Numbered from the stretch's first letter, positions 16,822 through 25,255 are shown. The stretch: 40,442 bases of DNA from Halobacteriovoraceae bacterium (GCA_002715375.1 PAZA01000060.1:1-40442); one strand, 5' to 3'. Notes: generated by a model not told the origin, from the sequence alone. Made by a program: numbers and translations.

Positions 16822-17378
16822 TGATCTGAAAGTTTCCTTTTTATATACCTGATAAGGCCACCTACAATGGGAATATGCTCATAAATAAAAGCACCCATAT
16901 CAAAGTAATCTCTGTGGAAAATAACAAGGCCAGTTTTCGGATCAAACTTTAAATGAGAAACTCCTTCAAGTTTTATCTCTTTTCCTGATTTTAGAGATTT
17001 GCTTTTTAGATACATAATCCAAGAAAGCATGTGGGTGTTATCATTATTCGTTGAATCTTTGAAATCAAATCTAATATCGACAACATTTTGATAGAGGTTT
17101 AAATAGTATTTTATCATCTCTTCTCGTCCATTAATTGTACCGAGTGGATCCTTAAAAATGAGGTTAGGGTGATAAAATTTTTCACAGAGTGATTTCATAT
17201 TTGAAAAGTTGGCCGAATTAAAAAACTTAATGACTCTTTCTTTTGGGTCTTTAGGTAGGGTAACGTTTGTCATAGATGAAGTTGGTAGCGAATAAGAAAA
17301 AATAAAAATAGGAAAAATAAAAAAGTTTTTAAGAGAAGCTACTTTGCGAAGAAGGCCTATTTTATTTTTATGACACAT
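16818..17378 (-). CDS. Nuclear transport factor 2 (SnoaL)-like protein
   Basis: Protein of 186 residues. An N-terminal basic and hydrophobic stretch (KNFFIFPIFIFSYSLPTSS) looks like a signal peptide or anchor. The NTF2-like cone fold follows: ERVIKFFNSANF, CEKFYHPNLIFKDPLGTINGREEMIKYY and a last strand block IFHRDYFDMGAFIYEHIP. ATG at 17378 is chosen because AAAGG lies about 8 bases upstream; it overlaps the TetR gene by 11 bases. It is last in the lipid operon, and NTF2-like proteins are known companions of FAD-oxidoreductase/DUF1365/CFA gene sets in Proteobacteria. No catalytic role can be assigned. The stop overlaps that of the convergent oxidoreductase gene by 4 bases. Confidence 0.78.
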   Translation of the reverse strand: MCHKNKIGLLRKVASLKNFFIFPIFIFSYSLPTSSMTNVTLPKDPKERVIKFFNSANFSNMKSLCEKFYHPNLIFKDPLGTINGREEMIKYYLNLYQNVVDIRFDFKDSTNNDNTHMLSWIMYLKSKSLKSGKEIKLEGVSHLKFDPKTGLVIFHRDYFDMGAFIYEHIPIVGGLIRYIKRKLSDH

Positions 17379-17973
17379 CTTTGAGACCTTTTGCAAATTG
17401 AGTAAGAATCCTTGAAAAGTTATCTTTAAAAGATTTTGAATAAGGAGAAACTCCAACAATAGATTTCGTGAGTCTAGGGAAGCTATAGGGAGTAATTATA
17501 ATGCATGTTATTAAAAAAAGAAGATACCTTTCATCAATATTTTGGTCGATTAACCCTTCCTCTTTTTTCTTCCTTATCTCTTCTTCTCCAAATTCGTAAC
17601 TTTCATTTAAAATATCTTTGATAATTTTCAGACCCAATGGTTTGTCTTCTAAAGAGTCTCTCAGCATGATTTTAATAATTTCTTTGCTTTTTTCTGCTTT
17701 ATTAAGCCAAAAGAGGAGGGCTTCGTCTAAAGATGGTGGAAGCTCTTTATATCCTTTTTTTATTTTTCCTAAGATATTCATGAGAGTTTTTGCGTATAGG
17801 TCGTCTTTATTTTTAAAGTAGTGATAGATAAGTGCTTTATTAAACTTTGAGTGATGAGCAACATCATCTATCCTCGCGCCTTCTTTACCATTTTTAATAA
17901 AAATAGCTGCAGCTACATCCAAAATGTGTGAGATGGATTTTTGTGAATCTCTTTTTCTCAATTCAAACCTCAT
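17368..17973 (-). CDS. TetR family transcriptional regulator
   Basis: Protein of 201 residues. The N-terminal helix-turn-helix spans about residues 14-60: ILDVAAAIFIKNGKEGARIDDVA, then a recognition helix ending in the signature KALIYHYFKNKDDLY (46-60). The helical C-terminal ligand-binding domain is unlike any I can name. Its ATG overlaps the stop of the upstream CFA synthase by four bases (ATGA), so it is made as part of the lipid operon. A 7-4-7 inverted repeat 51 bases before the first gene of the operon is the obvious candidate binding site, implying negative autoregulation of the whole operon. The inducer is likely an acyl-CoA or lipid-derived molecule, by analogy only. Confidence 0.92.
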   Translation of the reverse strand: MRFELRKRDSQKSISHILDVAAAIFIKNGKEGARIDDVAHHSKFNKALIYHYFKNKDDLYAKTLMNILGKIKKGYKELPPSLDEALLFWLNKAEKSKEIIKIMLRDSLEDKPLGLKIIKDILNESYEFGEEEIRKKKEEGLIDQNIDERYLLFLITCIIITPYSFPRLTKSIVGVSPYSKSFKDNFSRILTQFAKGLKDVS

Positions 17974-19223
17974 TGGTGAGCAAGTAAATTATTAGGCTTT
18001 GAGTAAATCAATTGAACAACACTGATATTTTTTTGAAAAAAAGCGGCCTCACAGTATTTTAAATAGTAATTCCATTTTCTAATAAACTCTTTGGAAAATC
18101 CTAGTTTTTCTACTTGATCAATATTGTTATTAAAATTTTCGGCCCATTTGTTTAGTGTTAAGGCATAATCTTGTCCCATATCTTTCAATGAGTAAAGTTC
18201 GAAACCACCATTTTTTACTAAAGATTGATTCATTGTTTGAAGAGACGGTAAAAGAGAGCCGGGGAAGATATGCTTTTGAATCCAATCAATCCCTTTTCTG
18301 AATTCTTTATACCGACTATGTGGGGATGTAATAACTTGAAGCCCTAACAACCCTTTAGGAGAAAGAACTTGGTTAATTTTCTTAAAAAAGGTGTCATAAA
18401 ACTTATGTCCAACTGCTTCGAGCATTTCAATTGAGATAATTTTATCATAACTGCCTTCTAAATTCCTATAATCCATTAATTTAAGATTAATTTTGTGATC
18501 GACATTTTCCTTTTTGTGGAGCTTTTTAGCGTAGTCAAACTGTTCTTCAGATATAGTAATTGTCGTTACTTTACAACCAAATTCCTTGGCTAAAAGAAGG
18601 GAAAGACCTCCCCACCCCGTACCTATTTCTAAAACATGATCAGAAGATTTAATTTTAAGTTTTTTTGCAAGCGACAGATACTTATCTTTTTGAGCTGTCT
18701 CTAAATCTTTTTGTTGATTATCGAAAAGAGCACATGAATAAGTCATACTTTTGTCGAGAAAAGTATGATAAAAGTCATTTGATATGTCGTAATGATCTCC
18801 AATATTTTTTTTGCTTCCTTTAATTGTATTGTCTTTTAACTTGTGGCCTATCTTATTAATAAATTTAAAGAGGTTAACAAAGGAGGATCCTTTTTTTTGA
18901 CTACCAGAGATAGAAATGCCTTGCTCAATATTTAGAATAAACCATGAGATAACATTAAAGATACAGGGCGTATCCCAATATCCTTTTACATAACCTTCAC
19001 CAAAACCAATGTCCCCTTTTAGAATGATATCTCTAAAAATTTTTGGGTTTTTTATTTTAAGTTCTACCTTGGCTGATTTTAAGTCTTTTCCATAGATGAA
19101 GTTTTCACCGTTGGGAAGGGTTAGACTCAAATGACCTCTTTCCATGCTTTCAAGATGATTTAAAATCATATCTTGGCAGGTTTTATCGAAAAAATTGCCT
19201 TGGTGATTTGATAGATTATCCAT
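17970..19223 (-). CDS. Cyclopropane-fatty-acyl-phospholipid synthase family protein (long form)
   Basis: SAM-dependent methyltransferase acting on unsaturated phospholipid acyl chains; 417 residues. The N-terminal domain has IKNPKIFRDIILKGDIGFGEGYVKGYW, typical of CFA synthases. HYDISNDFYHTFLDKSMTYSCALF marks the catalytic domain, and the SAM loop is VLEIGTGWGGLSLLLA. A conserved block FIRKWNYYLKYCEAAF is near the C-terminus. ATG at 19223 is preferred to the upstream ATG at 19256 because AGAGG sits 6 bases before it and the overlap with DUF1365 falls to 8 bases. Next to the FAD oxidoreductase and DUF1365 it is the usual partner in this cluster. The product may be cyclopropane or a methyl-branched chain; sequence alone does not decide. 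Confidence 0.92.
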   Translation of the reverse strand: MDNLSNHQGNFFDKTCQDMILNHLESMERGHLSLTLPNGENFIYGKDLKSAKVELKIKNPKIFRDIILKGDIGFGEGYVKGYWDTPCIFNVISWFILNIEQGISISGSQKKGSSFVNLFKFINKIGHKLKDNTIKGSKKNIGDHYDISNDFYHTFLDKSMTYSCALFDNQQKDLETAQKDKYLSLAKKLKIKSSDHVLEIGTGWGGLSLLLAKEFGCKVTTITISEEQFDYAKKLHKKENVDHKINLKLMDYRNLEGSYDKIISIEMLEAVGHKFYDTFFKKINQVLSPKGLLGLQVITSPHSRYKEFRKGIDWIQKHIFPGSLLPSLQTMNQSLVKNGGFELYSLKDMGQDYALTLNKWAENFNNNIDQVEKLGFSKEFIRKWNYYLKYCEAAFFQKNISVVQLIYSKPNNLLAHQ

Positions 19224-19974
19224 AAAGTACCTCTGTTTGTTTATCTTTGTTTTCATTCTTTTTTATATATTTCAATTTTTTAAACCAAAGGATAAAAGCA
19301 TGCCAATGAATCAAGAACATAACTTTTAGTGTTTGAAGGGGAAAAGAAAAAATAAGTGAGATTAAATTTTTCCTAGTAATCTCTTTTGATTTTGCACGAA
19401 AAGTTGCTGTAAGAATTTTGGAATCATCTTGAATACTATCAACTTTTAGGAAAATTTCTTCTTCTTTCTCTTTGTTATTCATTTGGGAAAAAAAATTAAA
19501 AATCGTATCTAAGGGAATAAATGGAGAAACATAGAATAGTTTTTTAGTTTTTAATGAAGCTGTATTGCCTTTTATAATCGAATGATGGAAAATTTTTTGT
19601 TCTTTAAAAGTATTTCCAACTTCATAAATGATGGAGGAAAGTTTATCAAACTTATCAAAACAAAAAAACACACTAATGGGATTAAAGACATAACCAAAAA
19701 TTCTAAGGTTTGTTAGAAAGTAGATTTTATTGATATCTTTTTTCGTTATTTCTTTAAAGTGATCTTTTAATTTATCTTTGTTTAAGATGTAGTGGTCTTT
19801 TTTATTGAAGTTAAAAATCCCTTTTCTTTTATAACTGAGTAAAGGAAAAAATTTATCGAGGGAGTTTAGGTCATCTAAGTCTAAAAAAAACATGAAGTGT
19901 TTTAGAGAAAGCGAATATTTAATAGGGCGAGTTCTAATATGGTGAACTTTCCCAATAAATATTTGGGACTTCAA
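19216..19974 (-). CDS. DUF1365 family protein
   Basis: Protein of 252 residues. The family opening IFIGKVHHIRTRPIKYSLSLKHFMFFLDLDDL lies directly after the start, and GYVFNPISVFFCF (the conserved NPxSxxY/F-like block) and FHVSPFxP-like FYVSPFIPLD follow. TTG at 19974 is chosen: GGAG lies 6 bases before it and TTGA gives a 4-base overlap with the stop of the FAD oxidoreductase. An ATG at 20004 would need a 34-base overlap and add residues outside the family. The C-terminus has a hydrophobic stretch (VMFLIHWHAFILWF), so membrane association is possible. DUF1365 proteins regularly sit between a FAD oxidoreductase and a CFA synthase; biochemical role not established to my knowledge. Confidence 0.87.
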   Translation of the reverse strand: MKSQIFIGKVHHIRTRPIKYSLSLKHFMFFLDLDDLNSLDKFFPLLSYKRKGIFNFNKKDHYILNKDKLKDHFKEITKKDINKIYFLTNLRIFGYVFNPISVFFCFDKFDKLSSIIYEVGNTFKEQKIFHHSIIKGNTASLKTKKLFYVSPFIPLDTIFNFFSQMNNKEKEEEIFLKVDSIQDDSKILTATFRAKSKEITRKNLISLIFSFPLQTLKVMFLIHWHAFILWFKKLKYIKKNENKDKQTEVLYG

Positions 19975-21230
19975 ATTACACTCCGTTTTAGAATTGATTC
20001 GCATAAATTAACGGAAGAGAGAAGTGCATCCTCATGAAAACCATATCTAAAATAACTTCCAGTGAAATAGATGGATGTGTCTTGATTCAGGCTAGGTAAA
20101 AGCTTTTGAGCTTTAATTGCTTCAATATCAAAAAGAGGGTGTTCATAGTCAATGACTTTTAAGACTTTTTCAGGATTTATGTCTTTTTCTCCATTGATTG
20201 AAATAAAAAAGTGATTCTCGTTTGAGACTCCTTGAAGCTTATTCATATAGTAAATTGTTGAAGCGGTTATCTCACTATCAACTTTTTTAAAAATATAATT
20301 CCAACTTGCCCAAGCCATTTTCTTGGATGGCATCAATGAAGTATCTGTGTGAACAGTGGCCTTATTCTTTTCATATCGAAAAGAAGTTAATATTTTAAGC
20401 TGTTTTTCCGTGGGATTTTGAAGCATCTTTAAGGCCTCATCTCCATGACAGGCCAAAACAACTTTGTCGAAGTTTGTCTTTCCATCGTCCGTGTGAACAG
20501 TGACAGTTTCATCTTTTTCCTTAAAAATACCTCTAACTGGTGCATTGATATATATTTTTTCGGCAAATGGTTTTGTTAATTTTTTACAGTAATTCCTGCT
20601 ACCTCCATCAACTGTGTACCATTGGTGCTGAGTGTTTAATCCCAAAAAACCGTGATTATAGAAGAATTGGATGAGCGTTGTGATTGGAAAATTCAACATT
20701 TTATTTGGAGGTGTGGACCAGACTGCAGAACTCATCGGAATTAAGTAATCTTCAAGAAATGAAGAAGAATACTTTTCTCTTTCAATGTATTCTCCTATCG
20801 TCAAATACTCATTGCCATTACCTTCGAGTAACTTTGGAGCATTTTGATTAAATTTATTAATTTCCATTAAAAATTTATAGTAGGATGGGTTTAGAAGGTT
20901 TTTTCTTTGAGAAAAAAGGTGGTTTAGGCTTGATCCTGAGTATTCAAGACCTTTTGTTTTATTTTGAACACTAAAGCTCATGTCACTTTTTTTTATCTTT
21001 ACATCTAATTTTTTAAAAAGCTTCACAAGATTAGGATATGTTTCAAAATTAAAAACCATAAAACCTGTATCAAAAGAAGTTTCTTCTGGCTTCTTTACAT
21101 CAATGGTATTTGAATGACCCCCTATATAGTCTTTTTTTTCAAATACAGTGATGTCATAATCTTTGTGAAGAAAATATGCAGCTGACATACCTGCAATACC
21201 AGTTCCGATAATGGCCATTTTTTCTTTCAT
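19971..21230 (-). CDS. FAD-dependent amine-oxidase-type oxidoreductase
   Basis: Protein of 419 residues with the dinucleotide motif IIGTGIAGMSAAYFL (7-21), the acidic FAD-ribose end VFEKKDYIGGHSNT, and the substrate-side blocks MSSAVWSTPP and TVDGGSRNY. The last part has the FAD motif YFTGSYFRYGFHEDAL. The family includes phytoene-desaturase-like and amine-oxidase-like enzymes. In the lipid cluster it is presumed to oxidise or desaturate a methylated acyl chain. AGAGG precedes the ATG. It starts 20 bases after the short CFA methyltransferase and is coupled to DUF1365 by a 4-base overlap. In related clusters this flavoprotein is a member of singlet-oxygen-induced gene sets; that link here is inference. 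Confidence 0.9.
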   Translation of the reverse strand: MKEKMAIIGTGIAGMSAAYFLHKDYDITVFEKKDYIGGHSNTIDVKKPEETSFDTGFMVFNFETYPNLVKLFKKLDVKIKKSDMSFSVQNKTKGLEYSGSSLNHLFSQRKNLLNPSYYKFLMEINKFNQNAPKLLEGNGNEYLTIGEYIEREKYSSSFLEDYLIPMSSAVWSTPPNKMLNFPITTLIQFFYNHGFLGLNTQHQWYTVDGGSRNYCKKLTKPFAEKIYINAPVRGIFKEKDETVTVHTDDGKTNFDKVVLACHGDEALKMLQNPTEKQLKILTSFRYEKNKATVHTDTSLMPSKKMAWASWNYIFKKVDSEITASTIYYMNKLQGVSNENHFFISINGEKDINPEKVLKVIDYEHPLFDIEAIKAQKLLPSLNQDTSIYFTGSYFRYGFHEDALLSSVNLCESILKRSVI

Positions 21231-21250
21231 TTTATCCTCTGGTCTTTAAG

Positions 21251-22273
21251 TTATTTTTTTAAAAGGTAGTGACCTACATACCACTCATTCCCTCTGTCAT
21301 ATCCCCATAACTCTGCACAGGATAGGAAGAAAACCCTCCAATAACTGAACCATTTTTTCTCTTGCCCGACTCCATAACATTTTTTAAATATTTCTAATAT
21401 CTCACTTTTATTAGAATCCATATTATTTAACCAGCCATAGGATGTTTTTTTGTAGTGCTCTCCAGAAACAGTCCAGGTTTTTTCAACTTTTAAATGTTCA
21501 TTGAAATAATAGAGCAGGTGTTCACTTGGCATGATCCCACCACTAAAAAAATATCGACTCATCCAATCAGTTTCATCTTTTACATCAAAATAGTAGGTGT
21601 AGTCTTTATGAACGAAGATATGAACAAATAATTTACCATCACTTTTTAGAAAGGATGAAACTTTACCTAGAAGTTCTTTATAATTTCTCATATGTTCGAA
21701 CATTTCAATAGAGAGAACTCTATCGAACTTGGTATCTGTCTGGAAGTCATTTATATTTTTTGTAATAACAGTTAAATTATTCAATCCTCTCTTTTCTATT
21801 TCTGAATCGATATAAGTTTTTTGAGTTGATGAATTTGATACACTCATGATTTTTGAATCTGGGTATTTCTTCGCAAGAAAGAGGCTTAAAGAACCCCAGC
21901 CGCATCCTAGGTCAAGTATTGTTTGACCGTTTTGAAGTTCTGCTCTTTCTGAATAGGCTTCAAGCATCTCTAACTCTGCTTCGTCAAGACTTTTAGCTTT
22001 ATCCCATAAGCAGCAGCTGTATTTTAAATGTTTTCCCAAAACTTTTTGGTAAAACTTTGTTGGTACTTCATAATGTTGTTCATTGGCGGTTTTGACTTGT
22101 TCGGCAATTGGCCCTGATGATAACTCTGAACAGAGTTTTTTTAAGTGTATATTGTTTTTTTCTATACTGCCTTGATCTTCATCTTTGAGTCTTTGTCCTA
22201 AAAGACCTTTAATTTTCCATTTGATAAGAGAATCGGGTAAGAGGTTTTGTTCTAAAAGGTAATTTCCTAACAT
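21251..22273 (-). CDS. CFA-like SAM-dependent methyltransferase (short form)
   Basis: Protein of 340 residues related to cyclopropane fatty acid synthases but lacking most of the N-terminal domain of the longer paralogue in this operon. EQHYEVPTKFYQKVLG and YSCCLW (substrate-side blocks) precede the SAM loop ILDLGCGWGSLSLFLA (119-134); FDRVLSIEMFEHMRNY follows. AAGGAG lies 8 bases upstream of the ATG, which overlaps the desaturase stop by 7 bases. Two CFA-type enzymes in one operon imply either different acyl positions or a second methyl transfer. Eukaryotic coclaurine N-methyltransferases share this short architecture, so an N-methyl acceptor cannot be excluded. Confidence 0.87.
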   Translation of the reverse strand: MLGNYLLEQNLLPDSLIKWKIKGLLGQRLKDEDQGSIEKNNIHLKKLCSELSSGPIAEQVKTANEQHYEVPTKFYQKVLGKHLKYSCCLWDKAKSLDEAELEMLEAYSERAELQNGQTILDLGCGWGSLSLFLAKKYPDSKIMSVSNSSTQKTYIDSEIEKRGLNNLTVITKNINDFQTDTKFDRVLSIEMFEHMRNYKELLGKVSSFLKSDGKLFVHIFVHKDYTYYFDVKDETDWMSRYFFSGGIMPSEHLLYYFNEHLKVEKTWTVSGEHYKKTSYGWLNNMDSNKSEILEIFKKCYGVGQEKKWFSYWRVFFLSCAELWGYDRGNEWYVGHYLLKK

Positions 22274-23004
22274 GTTTGGGACTCCTTAATTTTTATGACA
22301 TGAAACTTTTCCATTAATTTGGCCATAAAATAAATGGGATCTTTCTCAAACCAGCGGATAGCAAAGTTTAGTTTTTGTGGATGGTGGTGATGATTATTTT
22401 GGTAGAGTTCCCCCATCATGAGAAAATCAAAAAAGAGTGTATTTTTAGACTTGTCACCGAGGTCAAAATTTCTATAACCGTATTTATGTCCGCACCAATT
22501 AACAATGGCACCATGAATTGGCCCCATTAAAGAATGGATCGGTACGCAGATGAGGGCGGTCCAAAAGTTGGTAAAATAAAGATAAAGTGCAAGGTAAATA
22601 AGAATCCAGGTGATTCTTGTGAACCAAGAGTCTGCAAATTTGTCTAAAAATGTCCATTTTGGAGTATGAGTAATTTTTTTAAAGACAAAGCTTTTATCTA
22701 ATAAGGACATATATTCTGAGTATGTTTTTTTCATAAGTGATGAAAGAGACTTATGAAAATGGGGTGAATGGGGATCTTTTTCTGTATCACTATAAGAGTG
22801 ATGCCTTCTATGCATTTCTGCGTAGGCTGAAGGGTTCAGATATGATGGACCCTGGGAAATGAATGTCAAAACATAAAAAAACTTTTCGAAAAAAGAATTC
22901 ATTTGAAACATTCTGTGTGCAGCATATCTATGAAGGAAAAAACTTTGGCAAAAGAGAGAGAGGTACCAATGGATTATTAAAAAAATTAAAACTGTTAAAA
23001 ACAT
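22267..23004 (-). CDS. Fatty acid (acyl-CoA/acyl-lipid) desaturase
   Basis: Membrane di-iron desaturase of 245 residues with the three histidine boxes of the Delta-9 group: HRYAAH (25-30), HRRHH (65-69) and NNHHHH (203-208). There are hydrophobic segments at 1-20, 40-55 and 130-160. The protein is shorter than most relatives (about 280-400) because it begins only two dozen residues before box 1. The ATG has GAAGG about 10 bases upstream. As first gene of the operon it would provide the double bond that the two CFA-type enzymes need. A TetR-type inverted repeat lies 51 bases upstream. Confidence 0.92.
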   Translation of the reverse strand: MFLTVLIFLIIHWYLSLFCQSFFLHRYAAHRMFQMNSFFEKFFYVLTFISQGPSYLNPSAYAEMHRRHHSYSDTEKDPHSPHFHKSLSSLMKKTYSEYMSLLDKSFVFKKITHTPKWTFLDKFADSWFTRITWILIYLALYLYFTNFWTALICVPIHSLMGPIHGAIVNWCGHKYGYRNFDLGDKSKNTLFFDFLMMGELYQNNHHHHPQKLNFAIRWFEKDPIYFMAKLMEKFHVIKIKESQTC

Positions 23005-23309
23005 ACTATGAGACCTTCATTAGCGCTATATCAAATGATGTTTTAATTTTTATCTAACTAACCGTTTAGTTAATTAGCTTAATTGAAGAATAATTTTTTC
23101 ATCTAAATGAGCAAAACTCAATATATTTTTTTGTTAAGAATTTAGACAAAAATTATATTCCTTCTTTAGGCCTCAGTTTTTTTTAAAAATAAAACCACGA
23201 AAATGATGAGAACTTTGTTTAATTATTTAACTTTTTTTAAAAAAAGACCGACTAATGTTCTAGGAATTTAATTTATAAATTTTGATTCTATATTTTGAGG
23301 AAAGGCGAC
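23005..23309. other. Intergenic control region of the lipid operon and the unknown secreted protein
   Basis: This 305-base, very AT-rich stretch separates two divergent genes. It holds the 23055-23072 inverted repeat and a shorter AT-rich repeat (AATTAGCTTAATT, from about 23073). I could not settle on a convincing -35/-10 pair for either direction, and I see no small gene. Confidence 0.6.
23055..23072. promoter_or_regulatory. Probable TetR operator, 7-4-7 inverted repeat
   Basis: TAACTAACCGTTTAGTTA consists of TAACTAA and TTAGTTA, perfect inverted arms around CCGT. Size, spacing and the AACCGTTT-like core suit a TetR-family dimer. It lies 51 bases upstream of the desaturase ATG, in the promoter zone of the operon that contains the TetR gene as its sixth member. 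I infer that the TetR protein represses its own operon from here. Confidence 0.65.
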
Positions 23310-25196
23310 ATGATAAAAAAATCATTAATTAAAAATTTTATTGTAGCTGTAACAAGCTCCCTCTTAATTACTGTTAAATCCTTTGGAGCTGACTTCTGGC
23401 TTCCAGCTCAAATTGTTATTCAACCTGATGGGTCTTTAACTCACAATTTCCCTTTCCCTTTGGAAAAGACTGACAGTATGATGGGAACGCACGGCTTTGG
23501 TGTATGGCCCAACGTGACTGGCTCACTCAATATTTTTAAAAGGGTTATTGCTGTCGACCCAAAACCAGAAGCATTGAAACCTGAAAATATGGTGAGAGAT
23601 GCAGATGGAGTTATGAGGTTAAAAAATAATAGAGCAGGCTATAGAGTTATCCAACATAAAAACTGGAATATAGGCGGAGGGTTAACGAGTGCCATTTTTG
23701 GAAGTGGTATGTTACTTCCGGCTGCCACTTTAACTCTGACGGGAACTTATGGCCGGAATATTGTGGCCAGCCGTTGGATAAAGGATTTTAGAAATGCAAA
23801 ACATCTTCCAAAGCCAAAAATACCAAGAAGTAAACAAGATTTAAGTAAGTGGCATGAAGATGATTTTTTAAGCTGGACTTCCACTAAGGATATTGCTTTT
23901 GCTGCAGGAGCTGGATTCGGTCCAGCAGCAGTTGGAGCAACTCTTATGGGAACGAGTACGTTTAATATTGGTATTAAAAAATTAGATAAATCAAAAGCAC
24001 CCTATGATGTAGAAGTAACGATGGAGAGGGCCAAAGGAAAGGGCTGGAATGTTAATGCCTCTGTTATGATTGCAGGAGCCGCTTATTCTAAGATGGTTGA
24101 TAAGGCAAAAAGTTGGACCTATCATTTTGATTTAGATGCGAAAAAGAAGGCAAAAGTTAAGTTTTTTCCTGCAAAGGGAATGAAGCCTTGGGAAGGCATC
24201 ACGGTTGATCTAGATGCATTAAGTATTTATAAAGAATTTTTAGCGGGAAATCTGGTCCCTGCTAATGTTGCTGCTGCTTTAGGTAATGCTAAATCTTTTG
24301 GAGTTCATCAAATTGACGAAACAAAAACGAGAACTAAAACAAAATCTAAATCAGTCGGTGTAAGCATTCCCTTTTTAATAAGTTCCAATTACAGCAAAGG
24401 TCAGAGCTTTTCTGTCTCAAATAGTAAACACCTCGATGAAGATACCATAGGAACAACATTACTTGGGGTTTATAATAAGGAGTATGAAACAGGTGGATGG
24501 TTAAGTAAAAATGCTCAAAGAACAAGGATGTTTAGTGGTAATTACCAAAAAGTGGCCCCATTAGATCCTAATTCAAATGATCCTGTGATGAGGAGATATT
24601 CAGGGAGTTATAAATACGTTTATATTAGAAATAAGGTTGATGGAAAAAAGCTTAAAAAAGAACTTAAGTATCTAGAGAGGAAAATTGGTTTTCAAAATCA
24701 ACTTAAAATAGATATTCCCGATAAAATTAAGTTAGGGACTATTCAAATTGAATTGGATTTAAGGATATCAAACATTGCCACAGATCATTTGATGAACATG
24801 GCGCAAAAGTTATCTAAGAGTCAGTTTGTTAATTTAGGGATGACCGATGCTAAGCAGTTCTTTGGTGGAGATTGGAAATACCTAGACGTATGCATGAACA
24901 GAAGATTGACTTGCCAAAGAAAGAAAACGACTCAAACGAAACAGGCCATGGAAAAAGCTTATAACGGCTTGAGAGAAATGTATGAGCACAAAAAGAAATT
25001 AGATTACAAGTCTTTTGTTAAATCCTTTGCTAAATTTGGAGAGGGTTTAATCAAAAACCGTTTTACCTTTAAAACAATTCTTTTCTTAACAAAAAATGTG
25101 AAGGGTGATTCTAAGAAAAATCCTGCAACCATGATGAATTTAAAAATCTCAGGAACTTCATTAGTCCCTATTAAAAGAGATATTGCCATCTACTAG
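23310..25196 (+). CDS. Secreted protein of unknown function, 628 residues
   Basis: I do not recognise a family. The ATG at 23310 follows GAGGAAAGG, so the in-frame TTG at 23295 is unlikely. A clear signal peptide (IKKSLIKNFIVAVTSSLLI, then SFGA before DFWLP) predicts export. The mature part opens with DFWLPAQIVIQPDGS. It holds two Gly/Ala-rich hydrophobic segments, near 118-145 (GGGLTSAIFGSGMLLPAATLTLTG) and 195-220 (AFAAGAGFGPAAVGATLMG; written by parts), which could insert in a membrane or pack as glycine zippers. A KTRTKTKSKS stretch lies in the middle, and the C-terminal third is lysine-rich and helical. The only cysteines visible are late (VCMNRRLTCQ). Divergent from the lipid operon. 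Function unknown. Confidence 0.75.
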   Translation: MIKKSLIKNFIVAVTSSLLITVKSFGADFWLPAQIVIQPDGSLTHNFPFPLEKTDSMMGTHGFGVWPNVTGSLNIFKRVIAVDPKPEALKPENMVRDADGVMRLKNNRAGYRVIQHKNWNIGGGLTSAIFGSGMLLPAATLTLTGTYGRNIVASRWIKDFRNAKHLPKPKIPRSKQDLSKWHEDDFLSWTSTKDIAFAAGAGFGPAAVGATLMGTSTFNIGIKKLDKSKAPYDVEVTMERAKGKGWNVNASVMIAGAAYSKMVDKAKSWTYHFDLDAKKKAKVKFFPAKGMKPWEGITVDLDALSIYKEFLAGNLVPANVAAALGNAKSFGVHQIDETKTRTKTKSKSVGVSIPFLISSNYSKGQSFSVSNSKHLDEDTIGTTLLGVYNKEYETGGWLSKNAQRTRMFSGNYQKVAPLDPNSNDPVMRRYSGSYKYVYIRNKVDGKKLKKELKYLERKIGFQNQLKIDIPDKIKLGTIQIELDLRISNIATDHLMNMAQKLSKSQFVNLGMTDAKQFFGGDWKYLDVCMNRRLTCQRKKTTQTKQAMEKAYNGLREMYEHKKKLDYKSFVKSFAKFGEGLIKNRFTFKTILFLTKNVKGDSKKNPATMMNLKISGTSLVPIKRDIAIY

Positions 25197-25204
25197 GCCA
25201 ATTA

Positions 25205-25255
25205 TGGACCTGTCTTTCCATCCAATGAAAATTATGGAATGGGAAGGTGGGTCTA
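25205..25255 (+). other. Long RNA hairpin downstream of the secreted-protein gene
   Basis: GACCTGTCTTTCCAT (25207-25221) pairs with ATGGGAAGGTGGGTC (25239-25253) at all 15 positions if G-U pairs are allowed (four wobbles), and two more pairs extend it to 25205/25255. The 17-base loop can itself close through UCC/GGA. The pattern of wobbles favours a plus-strand RNA structure over a DNA-binding palindrome. There is no U-run directly after it, so it is not a standard intrinsic terminator; a transcript-end stabiliser or leader structure of the next gene is possible. Confidence 0.6.

Noticed and set aside
22863-23057. Open frame of 64 codons on the plus strand across the start of the desaturase gene
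   Set aside because: It overlaps the N-terminal desaturase codons and the operator region, has no ribosome site, and reads as the complement of the desaturase.
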